This document shows positions 8,056 to 15,131 of a stretch of DNA of 15,925 nucleotides, piece by piece (position 1 is the stretch's first letter; each line of letters begins with the position of its first letter). Position numbers and translations under genes: made by a program. The notes under the pieces are model-generated. The model ran no database searches. It was not told the DNA's origin and worked only from the letters and a program-made list of their open reading frames with translations. The stretch is from the NCBI RefSeq assembly GCF_937877005.1, contig NZ_CALEFV010000235.1, forward strand, positions 1-15,925, written 5' to 3'. Source of the stretch: an uncultured Fibrobacter sp. GTDB lineage: Bacteria > Fibrobacterota > Fibrobacteria > Fibrobacterales > Fibrobacteraceae.

Positions 8056-9516
8056 ATGTCATCTCGTTCGTGTTTTGGAAGGCTTATAGGCGCATTGCTC
8101 CTTTGCGTCTGTCTTGCGCATGCGCAGGAAGATTCTACCAAGACAGAAACTGAAGAAACGTCGTCTTCAGGTCCGGGAATTCTGGGTTGGTCTTTCGAAC
8201 ATATCGTACAGCCGACATTGAATGCGCTCGTCTTTCCGTTTTCTGCTCCGGTCGATTATGCCTTCAAGAACGGAATTATCGAAAAGTCAGTGGACTTGAT
8301 TACATTTGGTGAGGACAATAACATCCTCATCTATCCCGGATTCAACTTCAAACCGGGTGCTTCGACCATGATTGGCATGAACTATCGGCACCGAAGTCTC
8401 ATCTTTAGCCGTGACTATCTTGTTCTGCAACCGAGCTATTTTGCCAATGGCGATATCGATGTTGTCCTGCGCTATACCAAGCAGGCACTTTTGGGAACGC
8501 CACTCTTTGGTGGAATCAGATTGGACATGAATCTGAACCGCGACAATCATTTCATTATTCCCGAAACCAAGAATTCCTTCCTGCAACCGGATTCTTCCTT
8601 CAAGGTGACATGGAGATTGGGAATGCCGTTACCCTTGTTAACCAACTGGAATGTTGAACTGCAGACTTCGCTCTATATTAACCAGGCAAGCCATCCGGAC
8701 ATTGTCGATTCCATTCTGATCAGTCCGGATTATCCTATCGAGGATAGGGGCCTTTACCAGGATATGATTCAGGTGCCGGTTGAACTTTCTGTGGTTTATG
8801 ACGATCTCGACTATTCTTATGCCCCGTCTAGGGGAAACCGTTTTGGAGTGACGGGAACCTATTACTTTATTAGTCGTTATAGTGGTGTGACTTACGAAGA
8901 TTTGGGGCAGGATCCGCTCCTTTATGATTCTCCGGAAATTGAAGATGGTGGAAAGAATCATGATTACTTCCAGACCACATTCTTGTACCAGCACTATTTT
9001 CTGCTAGGGTCCTCGCAAAATTATATTTTGTCTGCAAAGGAAGCTCGTCAGAATAGGCGCTTCTATACCGATTTTTCATGGGAGCAGATGATGCGTGTCT
9101 GGAAACCGGAACAGGTGCGCAATACGCTCTTCGAACGTCGCGTCATTGCCATGCAGTTCCGCATGATCAATATTTGGGAAATGGAAGAGGGGGGGGCGCC
9201 CTATAATGCCTTTGTGAGCTTGAATGCCCGTACGCCGTTGCGCGGTTATTCTTCTGGATGGTCAACCCATAACCTAATGTCTTTCAGTATGGAATACCGT
9301 TGGCCGGTGGACCGTTTTGTTGATGGTGTTCTTTTTGATGAATATGCTATGATTTCCCCGAAAATAGACAAGTGGAGTTTTTCGAACTATTACAATTCCT
9401 GGGGATTCGGCATTCGCGTTCGCCAACCGAACATGTATCTTTTCAGATTGCAGCTGGGCTTTCATGGCATTCATGGCGTAAATGTAGTGATGACGATTGC
9501 TCCTGAATTCAGATAG
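8056..9516 (+). CDS. Omp85/BamA-like outer-membrane beta-barrel protein lacking POTRA domains
   Basis: A 486-residue protein with a typical signal peptide (hydrophobic 9-22, AxA site AHA at 21-23). A short Ser/Thr/Glu-rich linker follows, and then alternating amphipathic strands with many aromatic residues to the end. DDLDYSYAPSRGNRFGVTG (about 249-267) resembles the first-strand region of the bacterial surface antigen (D15/Omp85) barrel. LRGYSSG (395-401) matches the conserved loop-6 RGF/RGY motif. There is no room for POTRA repeats before the barrel. The last residue is Arg (IAPEFR) instead of the usual Phe/Trp, although F485 is penultimate. A run of G just upstream (8047-8052) could serve as a Shine-Dalgarno. 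It is divergently paired with the RND exporter, so a role in moving or inserting an exported molecule at the outer membrane is plausible. The family assignment is probable, the function is not known. Confidence 0.72.
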   Translation: MSSRSCFGRLIGALLLCVCLAHAQEDSTKTETEETSSSGPGILGWSFEHIVQPTLNALVFPFSAPVDYAFKNGIIEKSVDLITFGEDNNILIYPGFNFKPGASTMIGMNYRHRSLIFSRDYLVLQPSYFANGDIDVVLRYTKQALLGTPLFGGIRLDMNLNRDNHFIIPETKNSFLQPDSSFKVTWRLGMPLPLLTNWNVELQTSLYINQASHPDIVDSILISPDYPIEDRGLYQDMIQVPVELSVVYDDLDYSYAPSRGNRFGVTGTYYFISRYSGVTYEDLGQDPLLYDSPEIEDGGKNHDYFQTTFLYQHYFLLGSSQNYILSAKEARQNRRFYTDFSWEQMMRVWKPEQVRNTLFERRVIAMQFRMINIWEMEEGGAPYNAFVSLNARTPLRGYSSGWSTHNLMSFSMEYRWPVDRFVDGVLFDEYAMISPKIDKWSFSNYYNSWGFGIRVRQPNMYLFRLQLGFHGIHGVNVVMTIAPEFR

Positions 9517-9552
9517 TTTGCAAAGAATTTCCCTTGAATGAAAATTTTTTAC

Positions 9553-9560
9553 TATATTTG
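9553..9560 (+). promoter_or_regulatory. Candidate promoter box of the tRNA-Arg gene
   Basis: TATATTTG matches the Bacteroidetes -7 consensus TAnnTTTG and ends 11 nt before the mature tRNA 5' end. An upstream TTGAAT (9534-9539) is a possible -33/-35 element, but at 13 nt its spacing is short for a sigma70 promoter. No terminator is visible between the upstream barrel gene and this box, so read-through could also supply the tRNA. Confidence 0.42.
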
Positions 9561-9571
9561 AGCCGAAATTA

Positions 9572-9644
9572 GCCTGGATAGTTCAGTTGGATAGAACGGG
9601 TCCCTCCTAAGGATCAGACTCGCGTTCGAATCGCGATCCGGGTA
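9572..9644 (+). tRNA. tRNA-Arg (anticodon CCT)
   Basis: A full cloverleaf of 73 nt. The acceptor arms are GCCTGGA / TCCGGGT with discriminator A. The D stem is GTTC/GAAC around a 9-nt loop containing GG. The anticodon stem is GGTCC/GGATC around loop CTCCTAA, with anticodon CCT at 9606-9608. A 4-nt variable region follows, then T stem TCGCG/CGCGA with loop TTCGAAT. It decodes AGG. CCA is not encoded (the sequence after the discriminator is TTT), so it must be added after transcription. The first acceptor pair is G1:U72 and the fourth is U:G, an unusual but tolerable combination. Confidence 0.95.
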
Positions 9645-9648
9645 TTTC

Positions 9649-9677
9649 GCTGGCAACTACGGCTGCCAGCCTTTTTT
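9649..9677 (+). terminator. Intrinsic terminator after tRNA-Arg
   Basis: GCTGGCA (9649-9655) pairs with TGCCAGC (9664-9670) around an 8-nt loop. C plus six T (9672-9677) follow directly. It begins five bases after the tRNA, so it most likely ends the tRNA transcript and any read-through from the barrel gene. Confidence 0.88.
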
Positions 9678-9678
9678 A

Positions 9679-9686
9679 TATATTTT
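9679..9686 (+). promoter_or_regulatory. Candidate -10/-7 box of the AlgJ-like gene
   Basis: TATATTTT follows the terminator T-run and is separated by only TCAT from the GTG start at 9691. There is no room for a Shine-Dalgarno, so a leaderless mRNA is implied if this is the promoter. The region a -35 element would occupy lies inside the terminator stem-loop. Confidence 0.38.
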
Positions 9687-9690
9687 TCAT

Positions 9691-11253
9691 GTGAAAAAAA
9701 TCTATGTCGTCTTTGTTGTCGTGTTCGCGCTGCTCCTGCTGCTCCCGTTTTCGGTGCAGACCGTAGTGGACATGCGAGGCGATAAGAGGTTTGTCAGTAT
9801 AGATATATTCAAGGATTTATTCTACACACCTCTTGCGCGAGAATCTCAGCTGACAAAAAGTGCGGAAAGGCTGAGAACTGCTTGGCACGCAGCCCGTGAG
9901 TCCGTTGCGGGTGGTGGCGACGTGGCGGAGTCCTTAGAACCTGTCATCGGAGCCCTTTCCGATTTGGAGTCGGTTGCACTGACTGTCAATGCGTATGCAC
10001 AGCTTGATACTGCAGAAGCGGACTACAGATTGCTGAAACGGGCTGACACTCTCCTTTCGATGCTTGAAGACGAACCCGAGAACTTCAGGGCGGTTGATTC
10101 CAGTCTGAAGGCGGTCGTGGGGGAGTTCGGGCGTTTTTCGTTTACGCGTGCGTTCCTTGCGGTAAAGCATTATGGCGTATGGAACGGCCGTTACCTCAGG
10201 GCGTTTGAAAAAAAGGTGGAAGACGACAATGCCTTGGTTCTGTCACTTCGTCCGTGCTATCAGTTTGCGGTATGGAACTTGTTTAACGATCCCGGTGAAA
10301 AGGTTGTTCTGGGTTCTGGTTCGGATCGCTGGCTGTTTTACCGGCAGGACGTTGAATTTCTTGTGCAGCCTTCTCCTTTGGACGTGCATAGTGCAAAACT
10401 CGATAATCCGATTCAGGCGATACTCCGGTTCCGCAAGCAGCTCGCGGCGAAAGGGGTTGAACTCCTAATCGTGATAGTGCCCGGTAAACCAAGTATCTAT
10501 CCGGAACGCTTGACCGGACTCGATAGACCAGTCTCTCTGGGTCACGGCAAGGCAATTCTTGATTCGCTAGCTTCGCTCGGGCTCAATACGGTGGACTTGT
10601 TCACGCCCTTGCTGACCGCGAAGGCTGACGATGCTAAACTTGGACCGCTCTACCTGAACGACGACACGCACTGGACTCCGCGCGGGGCTGAACTTGCGGC
10701 GGGTGAAATCGCGAAGAAGGTAAACGCGATGGTCGATGCGGGTTTGATTGATATCGGGGATCCGTCCATGAATTATGTGGAGTCCGATTCTTTGGCGGAC
10801 CGCATGGGCGATATCGGCGAGATGAGCGGGCTCAACAAGTTTAGCGTGTTCAAGGCGCAACAGGTGACAGGTCATGTGGTTTACCAGCAAGAAATTTCTG
10901 AACGAACCGAGCCGCCTCAAGATTCGCTCTTGGATTCTACGGTGGTGCGCGATACGACCAAAACTCCATTTAAAGACGACTTCCGCAAGGCAAAAATCTT
11001 GATTCTCGGAGACAGTTTCAGCCGCATTTACCAGACGGATTCGCCGGTGAACGCGGGCTGGATTGCGCACTTCGCAAAGAACATGAATCGTCCGGTTGCA
11101 TCTATAGTGAGCGATGGCGGTGCTTCGACTTTGGTTCGCGAGAAACTTGCCCGCAAGGCAGGCGTGCTCAAGGGCAAGAAGCTCTTGATCTGGGAATTCG
11201 TGGAACGCGACCTACGCTTCGGTGCGGATGGCTGGAAAGAAGTAAATTTTTGA
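9691..11253 (+). CDS. AlgJ/AlgX-like SGNH-fold polysaccharide O-acetyltransferase, membrane-anchored
   Basis: A 520-residue protein with one N-terminal membrane anchor (about 4-26) and a periplasmic body. Residues 50-200 are helical and not family-defining. The C-terminal part carries the AlgJ/AlgX (DHHW-type) signature: SDRWLFYRQ (211-219), VIVPGKPSIYPE (261-272), DDTHWTPRGAEL (324-335) and ILGDSFSRIY (438-447). S442, with D325 and H327 of the DTHW motif, forms the expected Ser-His-Asp catalytic set. IWEFVERDLRF (500-510) is the typical closing strand. Such proteins transfer acetyl groups onto exopolysaccharide or cell-wall sugars, with acetyl groups normally supplied by an MBOAT protein (AlgI/PatA). 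No AlgI-like gene is in the window, so its partner must be elsewhere. The GTG start is used because the only overlapping ATG runs into TGA. A helical coiled or capping role for residues 50-200 is possible. Confidence 0.85.
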   Translation: MKKIYVVFVVVFALLLLLPFSVQTVVDMRGDKRFVSIDIFKDLFYTPLARESQLTKSAERLRTAWHAARESVAGGGDVAESLEPVIGALSDLESVALTVNAYAQLDTAEADYRLLKRADTLLSMLEDEPENFRAVDSSLKAVVGEFGRFSFTRAFLAVKHYGVWNGRYLRAFEKKVEDDNALVLSLRPCYQFAVWNLFNDPGEKVVLGSGSDRWLFYRQDVEFLVQPSPLDVHSAKLDNPIQAILRFRKQLAAKGVELLIVIVPGKPSIYPERLTGLDRPVSLGHGKAILDSLASLGLNTVDLFTPLLTAKADDAKLGPLYLNDDTHWTPRGAELAAGEIAKKVNAMVDAGLIDIGDPSMNYVESDSLADRMGDIGEMSGLNKFSVFKAQQVTGHVVYQQEISERTEPPQDSLLDSTVVRDTTKTPFKDDFRKAKILILGDSFSRIYQTDSPVNAGWIAHFAKNMNRPVASIVSDGGASTLVREKLARKAGVLKGKKLLIWEFVERDLRFGADGWKEVNF

Positions 11254-11277
11254 TGACTTTTGATTAAGGACTAGAAA

Positions 11278-11514
11278 ATGGCAAGGCATGGAACGCCCAC
11301 TCCGGGGCAGGCAATTCTGGAAGGTATCGAATGGCTCAAGATGGACAAGACGGAATTTGCCCGTCGCATCGGGGTTTCGATGGAAACTTTGGAAAGCCTT
11401 ATTGCGGGAACGGTTGAAATTACCCGCGAACTGGCTGAAGCGCTTGAATCTGTGACGGGTAGCCCTGCTGCGTATTGGCGCATGCTCGCCAGTAAAGCGA
11501 AGAGGAATGTATAA
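11278..11514 (+). CDS. HigA-type antitoxin-like HTH (XRE family) DNA-binding protein, orphan
   Basis: A 78-residue protein. TPTPGQAILEGIEWLKMDKTE leads into an XRE helix-turn-helix (about 23-45, TEFARRIGVSMETLESLIAG). ITRELAEALESVTGSPAAYW follows, with W67 where HigA proteins have their conserved 'FW' segment. This is the layout of the HigA/VapA antitoxin family, normally encoded next to a HigB/RelE-type toxin. No toxin gene is present on either side. The start has a good Shine-Dalgarno (AAGGA, 11266-11270) 7 nt before the ATG. The stop TAA shares its last A with the pmbA ATG, so the two are translationally coupled. It may be a stand-alone regulator of the following gene. Confidence 0.85.
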   Translation: MARHGTPTPGQAILEGIEWLKMDKTEFARRIGVSMETLESLIAGTVEITRELAEALESVTGSPAAYWRMLASKAKRNV

Positions 11515-12842
11515 TGAATATTACTGACGCCGTTTCTTGCATGTGTGACCTTGCGAAGGGTGAGGCTGAACAGTTTGACGTGATTGCCTCGAATTCGCAT
11601 TCCGAGGGCTTGTCTGTTTTTCAGGGACAGGTGCAGAATACCGAAATATCGGATTCCGTAGGGCTGGGTATCCGCGTGATTAAGGATGGACGCCCGGGGT
11701 ATGCGCACACGGAACGCTTGACTAAGGATGCGATCGCGCAGACAATCAAGGATGCCGTTTGCCACACGCAGTGGACCGAGAAGGTCAACTTTGAACTCCC
11801 CGCCCCTGCAAAGATTCCGGATGGCTATCCTGATTACAATCCGGCGCTGGAATCACTTACGTTGGCTGAACTTAAGGAATTTTGCATTGAACTTGAGAAA
11901 GAAACTTTTTCTCGTTCTATCGACATCAAGAACATTCCGTATCTTGGTGCCGACCTGAATCGCGATTTTTCGATTGTTGCAAACCACAAGGGCCTTTTCT
12001 ATACGGATAAGGGTAACTCCGTGTCTGTGGGGGCGGGGGCCGTTGCTGTGCGCGATGGTGTGAGCAAACTTGGAAATTTTGTGAAGAGTGAACGCGATTG
12101 GAGCAAATTTTCCGTTGCCGAAATTGCCGATAGAACTGCAAGTTATGCAACCGAACTTTTCGGTGCGAAGAAAATCGAAGGCGGCAAGATTCCCGTTGTT
12201 TTCTCGGAACGAATTTCCGGCCGATTCGTGGGAATGTATGCATCGCCGTACATCGCCGAGTCAATGCAGAAGGGGACCTCTCGCCTCGCCGGTAAGGAAG
12301 GTCAGAAAATTGCTTCCGAAAAGCTCTCGCTGTGGAGTGATCCGCTCGGTGAAATCTTCTGCCATAAGATATTCTTCGATTCCGAGGGATGTTTGACCCG
12401 TCGAGTTGAAGTCATCAAGGATGGCATCTTTAACGAGGCTCTCTACAATTTGGATACTGCTGCTAAGGCGGGTCGTGCCACGACGGGCAATGGTTCCCGC
12501 GATTTTGGCTCGAAGATGGCAACCTCGTTTTGGAACATGCTTGTTCCTGCTGGGGAGTACTCCTCTGCGGATCTCCTGAAGCTATTCCCTAAATGTCTCT
12601 TGGTGGTGCGTCTCGAAGGCAGTTCCGGATGCAGTTCCGTAAGTGGCGAACTCAGCATCGGTGCGCACGGTTTCTGGTGTGAAAATGGTGTAATCCAGCA
12701 TCCTGTTGATGGCGTTACCTTGTCGGGCAACTACTTCGACATCATCCAGAATGTGGTGGGAGTTGGCAACGAATACTACAACCCGTTCGCAAGCGTGAAG
12801 GTGCCTGCCCTTGCCATTAGCGAGCTTGCGGTAAGCTGTTAA
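11514..12842 (+). CDS. pmbA: PmbA/TldE-family protein (TldD/TldE protease subunit)
   Basis: A 442-residue member of the TldD/PmbA family, near the usual 440-450 length. Family-typical stretches are DSVGLGIRVIKDGRPGYAHT (47-66), SDPLGEIFCHKIFFDSEG (275-292), TTGNGSRDFGSKMATS (323-338) and GELSIGAHGFWCENGVI (378-394) with its closing HPVDGVTLSGN. I find no HExxxH zinc motif, which marks it as the TldE/PmbA half rather than the catalytic TldD half. In E. coli TldD-TldE is a heterodimeric metalloprotease that matures microcin B17 and degrades the CcdA antitoxin in the cytoplasm. TldD is not in the window. The ATG overlaps the stop of the HigA-like gene by one base, and the gene ends directly at a bidirectional terminator. 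Confidence 0.9.
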   Translation: MNITDAVSCMCDLAKGEAEQFDVIASNSHSEGLSVFQGQVQNTEISDSVGLGIRVIKDGRPGYAHTERLTKDAIAQTIKDAVCHTQWTEKVNFELPAPAKIPDGYPDYNPALESLTLAELKEFCIELEKETFSRSIDIKNIPYLGADLNRDFSIVANHKGLFYTDKGNSVSVGAGAVAVRDGVSKLGNFVKSERDWSKFSVAEIADRTASYATELFGAKKIEGGKIPVVFSERISGRFVGMYASPYIAESMQKGTSRLAGKEGQKIASEKLSLWSDPLGEIFCHKIFFDSEGCLTRRVEVIKDGIFNEALYNLDTAAKAGRATTGNGSRDFGSKMATSFWNMLVPAGEYSSADLLKLFPKCLLVVRLEGSSGCSSVSGELSIGAHGFWCENGVIQHPVDGVTLSGNYFDIIQNVVGVGNEYYNPFASVKVPALAISELAVSC

Positions 12843-12846
12843 AAAA

Positions 12847-12870
12847 GTCCCCATACGGGGACCCTTTTTT
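12847..12870. terminator. Bidirectional intrinsic terminator between pmbA and lgt
   Basis: GTCCCC (12847-12852) pairs with GGGGAC (12857-12862) around loop ATAC. On the plus strand CC and six T follow. On the minus strand the stem is followed at once by six T (the A-run 12841-12846). The convergent genes pmbA (ending 12842) and lgt (ending 12884) therefore share it. Confidence 0.92.
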
Positions 12871-12883
12871 AATAACAGACTTC

Positions 12884-12904
12884 CTACTGTCTACTGCCTA
12901 CTGC
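12884..12904. repeat. Three-copy heptamer repeat (CTACTGY) overlapping the lgt 3' end
   Basis: CTACTGT, CTACTGC and CTACTGC lie in tandem. On the minus strand they encode the last six residues of Lgt and its TAG stop. Because seven is not a multiple of three, gain or loss of one copy would change the C-terminus. Confidence 0.7.
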
Positions 12905-13756
12905 TTTCTTCTGCCTGTAAATTAGCACAATCAGCCAAATTAAGCCGGTCAGGAACATGACGCTGCAAAGCGTCTGTCCTCGGCTCATGCCGAACAGGTC
13001 TACGCGGCCGAGGTGTGCATCGGGCCTGCGGAAAAATTCGATGAAGAATCTAAAGAAGCCGTAACCCATCAGGTACAGGCAAGGCATCTTGTCGCGCAGC
13101 AGCGGAATGCGTCTTAAGTTGTACAAGATTGCGAACAAGATAACACCCTCGAATAGCATTTCGTAAAGCTGGCTCGGGTGGTGCAGAATCGGGTTGGTAA
13201 TGGGACTGTCGTGAGCGAGCGGAAACCACATACCGATACCGCTCGTAGTGACTTCGCCAAAAAGTTCACCGTTAATGAAGTTGCCGAATCGTCCCCAGGT
13301 GTAGGCGAGCGGTGCAAGCATAAAGCAAAGGTTCAGACCTTCCCATACTTTCATCTTGTTGCGTTTGAGGCCGATGTAGGTGAAAATCGTGCCGAGAATC
13401 ATGCCGCCGTGGTAGCTCATGCCCGAAATGCCTGTAAAGTGGTAGCCGAGCGCATCGTGGGTCATCGGGAAAATGATTTCGGTCGGGTTTGCGAGGTAGT
13501 AGCCCGGCTTGTAGAAGAACACGTAGCCCAGGCGTGCGCCGATGATGATGCCTGCGATAATCCAGGTGAACAGGCTGTCGAACTGGTCCTTGGTGTAGCC
13601 CAGCTTTTCTTTCTTGTTCACGTGCATCAGCGTGAGGTAGCCTGTCACGAAGGCGAAAATGTACATGATGCCGTACCAGCGCACCGGGAAGCTCCCGAGC
13701 GTAAAGGCCGTTCCGTCAAAATAAGAAGGGATTAGGTTCCACCATGTTGGTTCCAT
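12884..13756 (-). CDS. lgt: Prolipoprotein diacylglyceryl transferase
   Basis: Lgt transfers diacylglycerol from phosphatidylglycerol to the lipobox cysteine of prolipoproteins, the first step of lipoprotein maturation in the inner membrane. The 290-residue protein has about seven hydrophobic segments and the Lgt signature GRFGNFINGELFG (155-167; R156 and N159 are the expected functional residues). It also has MSYHGG (113-118, with H116), HPSQLYE (193-199) and RFFIEFFRRPD (236-246). Length is normal. AAGGA lies 7 nt before the ATG, inside the end of the upstream transpeptidase gene, which stops only 1 nt before the lgt start, so co-transcription and coupling are very likely. The final residues KKAVGSRQ come from a heptamer repeat and are probably dispensable. 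Confidence 0.97.
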   Translation of the reverse strand: MEPTWWNLIPSYFDGTAFTLGSFPVRWYGIMYIFAFVTGYLTLMHVNKKEKLGYTKDQFDSLFTWIIAGIIIGARLGYVFFYKPGYYLANPTEIIFPMTHDALGYHFTGISGMSYHGGMILGTIFTYIGLKRNKMKVWEGLNLCFMLAPLAYTWGRFGNFINGELFGEVTTSGIGMWFPLAHDSPITNPILHHPSQLYEMLFEGVILFAILYNLRRIPLLRDKMPCLYLMGYGFFRFFIEFFRRPDAHLGRVDLFGMSRGQTLCSVMFLTGLIWLIVLIYRQKKAVGSRQ

Positions 13757-13757
13757 T

Positions 13758-15128
13758 TTACTTTCCTTGTTTGGGTAAATACTGATGAGCCCAGTAATTA
13801 AAGAGCATTCCGGCGACCTGCGTGGCTGGCTGCGATCGCATTCCTTGCAAGTCGTGAACCTGCATGATTACGAGCACTACGGCCTTGCTCGGATCTTCCT
13901 TGGATTGGGCAAAACCCATGAACCATTCGTAGCGCCCGTGCGGATCGGGACCGTCGAGTGATCCTGTCTTTCCGCCAATCGTGAGCGCGTTAAAGTTCTT
14001 GCGTGCCATGTGTTTGGTTGAAATGTTTTTGCGAGCGGTGCCGTGTGTTACCGAACGAACCATCGCTTCTCGTAGCCCGTAGTAAGTGTTGTCGGTGAAC
14101 TTGCCGACATCGAGGGCGATACGGCTCTTGGGTGCGTAACCGCCGAGGTTGTTTGCCCAGGGAATTTCCAGAGGCTGTTTCGTGAGAATGGCGCGAACCT
14201 GGGCGGCGGCCAGGAGCGGTGTGAGAGTTGTCGCTTCGGTGAATCCGCAGCTTGCCTCGGCGAGTCCGTAACCGGTGTCAGGTGGTGCGTATACGGAGCG
14301 TCCGGGGAGCCCGGCGGGAAAGTTCATGTTGTAGCCGAGTTTCTTGGCGGCCGATTTTAGACGGTCTGCGCCCACATTCATGCCTATTAGGGCGAGCGGC
14401 GGGTTTGCGGATTTTGCGTAGGCGTCCTGCATCTGGATGAAAGGTCCCTTGAATCCGTCTTTTACGCGCAATTGGTTCCTGTAAAGCGTGTGGCTTGCAC
14501 CGATCATCGGAATTTCGCTCGTGAGCGAGTATCGGTTGCTTTCCATGGCGGCGGCAATTGTAATCGTCTTGGCAAGCGACGCGGCAGGGAAGGTGTTCTT
14601 GATGAAATAGTCCGGTTTTTCCTGCACGTGGTTGTGGCGGCGTTCACCCCAGGCGATAATCTCGTTGCTCTTTGGGTCCACCATCAATATAATCGCGTGC
14701 TCGGGGCGGAAACGGCGTAACAGGTTGTCGATCTTTTCGGCCAGGAAAACGTCTTTCTGGGCCTTGATGTGCGTGCTGTCGATGACTTCTATCTCGGGGG
14801 GTGGTGTTTCAGGGGAAACTGTGGCCGTGACTGCGTTTCGTGTGTTTTCTAGATCCTCTGAATCGACTTTCGGAAAAATACTTTTTTCCGGGTACGGCTG
14901 TTCCGATTGTTCGGCAGAATTGACGGCGATATTTTCGTTCGTGTCGAGTGTGTCGCGGACATTTTCAATGTCATCGCTGGATGCTTCAGCGGTGTAATCT
15001 TCGCCACCGAAAATACAGGTGCCCATCAGTGCGCAAATGCCCATGAATAGGGAAAAAGCTATGATGCGGTTCCGGATTCTAACGGCGTAGGGGAGGCGTT
15101 TGCGCGGTTGATAGTTGTTGTAGTCCAT
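13758..15128 (-). CDS. Penicillin-binding protein, stand-alone transpeptidase domain
   Basis: A 456-residue membrane-anchored D,D-transpeptidase that would cross-link peptidoglycan stem peptides in the periplasm. A basic N-terminus and one TM helix (about 21-40) are followed by an acidic, Ser/Thr/Pro-rich linker (about 43-115). The penicillin-binding fold comes next, with SLAK (S184, K187), SAN (240-242) and KTG (387-389). FPAASLAKTITIAAAMES (180-197) and TIGGKTGSLDG (383-393) fit the family well. There is neither a glycosyltransferase domain (class A) nor a recognisable class B dimerisation domain; the linker replaces it. It could therefore be a divergent class B PBP or a regulatory or sporulation-type transpeptidase. 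I cannot assign PbpA/FtsI specifically. It lies 3 nt after orn and 1 nt before lgt. Confidence 0.88.
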   Translation of the reverse strand: MDYNNYQPRKRLPYAVRIRNRIIAFSLFMGICALMGTCIFGGEDYTAEASSDDIENVRDTLDTNENIAVNSAEQSEQPYPEKSIFPKVDSEDLENTRNAVTATVSPETPPPEIEVIDSTHIKAQKDVFLAEKIDNLLRRFRPEHAIILMVDPKSNEIIAWGERRHNHVQEKPDYFIKNTFPAASLAKTITIAAAMESNRYSLTSEIPMIGASHTLYRNQLRVKDGFKGPFIQMQDAYAKSANPPLALIGMNVGADRLKSAAKKLGYNMNFPAGLPGRSVYAPPDTGYGLAEASCGFTEATTLTPLLAAAQVRAILTKQPLEIPWANNLGGYAPKSRIALDVGKFTDNTYYGLREAMVRSVTHGTARKNISTKHMARKNFNALTIGGKTGSLDGPDPHGRYEWFMGFAQSKEDPSKAVVLVIMQVHDLQGMRSQPATQVAGMLFNYWAHQYLPKQGK

Positions 15129-15131
15129 GTT

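Noticed and set aside
8025..8141. N-terminal extension of the RND protein to 8141
   Set aside because: It would add 39 polar residues antisense to the start of the barrel gene and place the first TM helix far from the N-terminus. The start at 8024 has an upstream TATATTAG box and fits RND topology.
10567..11070. 167-codon open frame on the minus strand
   Set aside because: Antisense to the catalytic half of the AlgJ-like gene, with no recognisable domain; a shadow of third-position base bias.
11271..11765. 164-codon open frame on the minus strand, considered as the missing toxin of the HigA-like gene
   Set aside because: It is antisense across the HTH gene and the start of pmbA and shows no RelE/HigB features.
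13178..13735. 185-codon open frame on the plus strand
   Set aside because: It lies wholly antisense to lgt, which has strong family motifs. The predicted product shows no family features.
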